Shown here in pieces: positions 62,064 through 64,000 of a stretch of DNA of 64,000 nucleotides (positions are counted from its first letter, which is position 1; every line of letters starts with the position of its first letter). The DNA comes from Phaeovulum veldkampii DSM 11550. Lineage in GTDB: Bacteria > Pseudomonadota > Alphaproteobacteria > Rhodobacterales > Rhodobacteraceae. Location of the stretch: contig NZ_PZKF01000015.1 of NCBI RefSeq assembly GCF_003034995.1, positions 1 through 64,000 on the forward strand, read 5' to 3'. The translations under genes were made by a program, and so were the position numbers. Below the pieces are notes generated by a model, which was not told the DNA's origin, searched no databases, and worked only from the letters and a program-made list of their open reading frames with translations.

Positions 62064-63851
62064 TCACAACGGCCAGACCCACAGCAGCAGCGGCAGGCTG
62101 ACCACAACCACCAGCGCCTCAAGCGGCAGGCCAAGTCGCCAGTAATCGCCAAAGCCAAAACCGCCGGGGCCCAGGATCAGAGTGTTGTTCTGATGCCCGA
62201 TCGGCGTAAGGAACGCGCAGGACGCGCCGATTGCAACCGCCATCAGAAAGCTGTCGGGGTTGACGCCCAACGCCCCGGCAATACCCAGTGCGATGGGGCA
62301 CATCACCGCCGCGGTCGCGGCGTTGTTCATCACATCCGACAGGAACATCGTCACCACCAGCACCACCGCCAGCGCCACCACCGGCTGGCCCTGCGCCACC
62401 GTGTCCACCAGAAACCGCGCCAGCAGTTCGGCGGCGCCGGTTGTCTGCATCGCCCCCGCCACCGGGATCAGCGCCGCCAGCAGCACGATCACCGGCCAGT
62501 CGATCGCCGTGTAGACCGACGTCGGCGGCACGGTCCGGGCCACCATCGAAACGAGAACCCCCAGCGCAAAGGCCACCGCAGCGGGCAGGATGCCAAAAGC
62601 CGCAAGCCCCACCGCGCCCACCATGATCACGGCGGCAAGCGCGGCCTGCCGTCGGTCTGGCAGGCGCAACTCGCGCTCGGCCAGCGGCACGCAGTTGTTT
62701 TCGCTGGAAAAATCGGCCAGCACCTCGGCCGGCCCCTGCATCAGCAGTAGATCGCCAGATTGCAGCCGCATCGTGCGCAACCGCGCCTGCGACCGCCGCC
62801 CCTCGCGCGAGACCGCCAGCAGGTTCAGCCCATAGCGCGTGCGCAGCGCCATATCCTTGGCCGACCGCCCTACAAGGTTTGATTCCGCGCGCACGACATA
62901 TTCGCGCAGCACGATCTCGTCGCGGCTCGCCGCCTCGGTATCGGGCGCGCCCTTGCTGGACGACCCCTGTTCGCCAAGCGTCAGCCCCAGCTTGGCAAGC
63001 GCCTCGCCCAGCCCCTCGGCTTCGGCCTCCAGCAGCAAAATATCGCCCGTCAGAATCATCCGGCTGCCGCGCGGGGCACTGATGCGCACATCGTTGCGCA
63101 CCAGCCCCACCACTTGCGCCCCGGCCCCTTCGAGTTCGTTTTCCAGATGGGCCAGCCGCATCCCTGAGGCGCGGCTTTTCTCGGGCACACGGACCTCGGT
63201 CAGATAGGCGCCGGTCTCGAATTCCTCGCGCCCGGCGGGGCGGCGCGCGGGCACCAGCCGCCAGCCCAAGAGCGCCACAAAAGCCACGCCCGCGACCGCC
63301 ACGGCAAGACCTACAGGGGTGAAATCGAACATGCCAAAGGCGGTTCCGCCAGCCTCGGCCCGGAACCCCGCCACGATCAGGTTGGGCGGCGTGCCAACCA
63401 GCGTTGTCATGCCCCCCAAAATCGTGCCAAAGGCCAGCGGCATCAACACCTGCCCCGGCGTCAGATCAAGCCGCCCGGCCAGTTGCACCGCCACCGGCAT
63501 CAACAGCGCCATCGCCCCGACGTTGTTCATGAACCCCGACAGCGCCGCCCCAAGCCCCATCAGCGCGGCAAGGCTGACCGTGCGCCCTGCGGTTGCGGGC
63601 AGCAGCCTGCGCGCCAGAATATCAACGGCGCCGGTGGTCTGAAGCCCGCGGCTAAGAACCAGCACGCAGGCCACCGTGATCACCGCAGGGTGGCCAAAGC
63701 CCGCAAATGCCGCCGACCCCGGAACCAGTCCGACAAGTGTTGCCGCCAGCAGCGCGGCCAGCGCCACCATGTCATGCCGAAACCGGCCCCACAGGAACAG
63801 AGCCACCGTGGCAACCAGAATGGCGGTGATCAGACCCTGATCCTGTGTCAT
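62064..63851 (-). CDS. SLC13-family transporter with central TrkA-C domains
   Basis: The 595-residue protein has two membrane halves (for example GFMNNVGAMALLMPVAVQLA and FLSDVMNNAATAAVMCPIAL) separated by two soluble TrkA-C-like domains at about residues 215-400 (MILTGDILLLEAEAEGLGEA, MRLQSGDLLLMQGPAEVLAD). The NNV/NNA segments and GTPPNLIVAG/GHQNNTLIL signatures are those of the divalent anion:sodium symporter family. Sulfate or dicarboxylates are likely substrates. The gene starts 3 bases after the cyclodeaminase-like gene, so both probably form an operon. Confidence 0.9.
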   Translation of the reverse strand: MTQDQGLITAILVATVALFLWGRFRHDMVALAALLAATLVGLVPGSAAFAGFGHPAVITVACVLVLSRGLQTTGAVDILARRLLPATAGRTVSLAALMGLGAALSGFMNNVGAMALLMPVAVQLAGRLDLTPGQVLMPLAFGTILGGMTTLVGTPPNLIVAGFRAEAGGTAFGMFDFTPVGLAVAVAGVAFVALLGWRLVPARRPAGREEFETGAYLTEVRVPEKSRASGMRLAHLENELEGAGAQVVGLVRNDVRISAPRGSRMILTGDILLLEAEAEGLGEALAKLGLTLGEQGSSSKGAPDTEAASRDEIVLREYVVRAESNLVGRSAKDMALRTRYGLNLLAVSREGRRSQARLRTMRLQSGDLLLMQGPAEVLADFSSENNCVPLAERELRLPDRRQAALAAVIMVGAVGLAAFGILPAAVAFALGVLVSMVARTVPPTSVYTAIDWPVIVLLAALIPVAGAMQTTGAAELLARFLVDTVAQGQPVVALAVVLVVTMFLSDVMNNAATAAVMCPIALGIAGALGVNPDSFLMAVAIGASCAFLTPIGHQNNTLILGPGGFGFGDYWRLGLPLEALVVVVSLPLLLWVWPL

Positions 63852-63854
63852 GCC

Positions 63855-64000
63855 CTAACGCGCGCGCCAGGCATTCAGAATATAGCGCGCCGTCATCAGG
63901 TCCAGATGCGCACCGCCCCCGTTCTTGCACAGGGTAATCTCGTCTGCGTTACGGCGGGCGAACCGACCCGAGGGCAGATCATAGTAATCGGCCAGCACAT
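63855..64000 (-). CDS. Ornithine cyclodeaminase/mu-crystallin family protein (partial)
   Basis: Only the last 48 codons or so are in the window. The tail DEITLCKNGGGAHLDLMTA is the conserved C-terminal motif of the family, which includes ornithine cyclodeaminase and imine reductases. The stop TAG is at 63855-63857, and the SLC13 gene starts immediately after it. The rest, including the NAD-binding domain, lies beyond the right edge, so the subfamily cannot be determined. Confidence 0.8.
   Translation of the reverse strand, partial: VLADYYDLPSGRFARRNADEITLCKNGGGAHLDLMTARYILNAWRAR

Noticed and set aside
1-64000. CRISPR arrays, prophage, tRNA or rRNA genes
   Set aside because: No regularly spaced direct repeats, phage structural genes, cloverleaf tRNA signatures or rRNA sequence were recognised on either strand.

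Overview
The window is high-GC DNA from an alphaproteobacterium, most likely a member of the Rhodobacterales (Rhodobacteraceae/Paracoccaceae). The evidence is the gene content: MipZ instead of a Min system, a chorismate mutase inside the ffh-rpsP-rimM-trmD-rplS-rpmE translation cluster, DUF2794, a TIGR02186/TauE-SafE pair, a cytochrome c556-like protein, a CtrA-type half-site pair before flgE, and the codon usage. No tRNA, rRNA, CRISPR array or phage module was seen.

Layout. (1) 1-4.1 kb: a partial exported GH3 hexosaminidase, then a decaying siderophore locus. It holds a lipoprotein/SH3 remnant, a truncated iron ABC permease, a siderophore-binding protein with an internal amber codon, an intact DUF2218 gene, an intact siderophore-esterase-like gene, and the last third of a TonB receptor joined in frame to the first residues of an IS110-family transposase. 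(2) 4.4-9.7 kb: the SRP RNA gene, then a TetR regulator divergent from an RND efflux pair, with a palindromic operator between them. (3) 9.7-13 kb: a tight four-gene operon (calcineurin-type phosphoesterase, GT21 glycosyltransferase, DedA protein, GT2 glycosyltransferase) that fits phosphate-starvation lipid remodelling. (4) 13.2-18.7 kb: mipZ and the translation/SRP cluster. (5) 18.9-31.5 kb: a hybrid histidine kinase, an MFS carrier, asd, a DUF4139 protein, a beta-carbonic anhydrase, an M17 aminopeptidase plus NlpC/P60 hydrolase pair, a cytochrome, an I78-type lipoprotein and glutathione-dependent formaldehyde dehydrogenase. (6) 31.6-37.3 kb: motB, flgE, flgK, flgL and flgI, with flgK broken by an internal deletion. 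(7) 37.4-38.7 kb: remnants of an AcoR-like activator and an aldehyde dehydrogenase. (8) 38.7-47.8 kb: a quaternary-amine cassette (GcvT-family flavoenzyme, choline-kinase-like protein, ABC importer with a frameshifted double permease), divergent from a DeoR regulator and an inositol-phosphatase-like enzyme. (9) 47.9-64 kb: a lone RAM domain, the TIGR02186/TSUP pair, a purine-nucleoside importer with a phosphorylase, rimI-tsaB-nifU, a YeeE/YedE sulfur transporter, an MFS carrier, msrA plus a free-methionine sulfoxide reductase, a LysE exporter, an RluA-type pseudouridine synthase, an SLC13 carrier and the end of an ornithine-cyclodeaminase-like gene.

Themes. Five loci (iron-siderophore uptake, the flagellar hook-filament junction, an acetaldehyde-oxidation pair, the choline-type permease and the IS110 copy) carry stops, frameshifts or deletions, while their neighbours are intact. 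This suggests recent loss of accessory functions, although homopolymer sequencing error cannot be excluded for the permease. The SRP protein and SRP RNA genes both lie in this window about 13 kb apart. The most interesting functional units are the quaternary-amine cassette, which pairs a kinase with a phosphatase, the predicted lipid-remodelling operon, and the IS110-TonB receptor junction with a possible bridge-RNA fossil.
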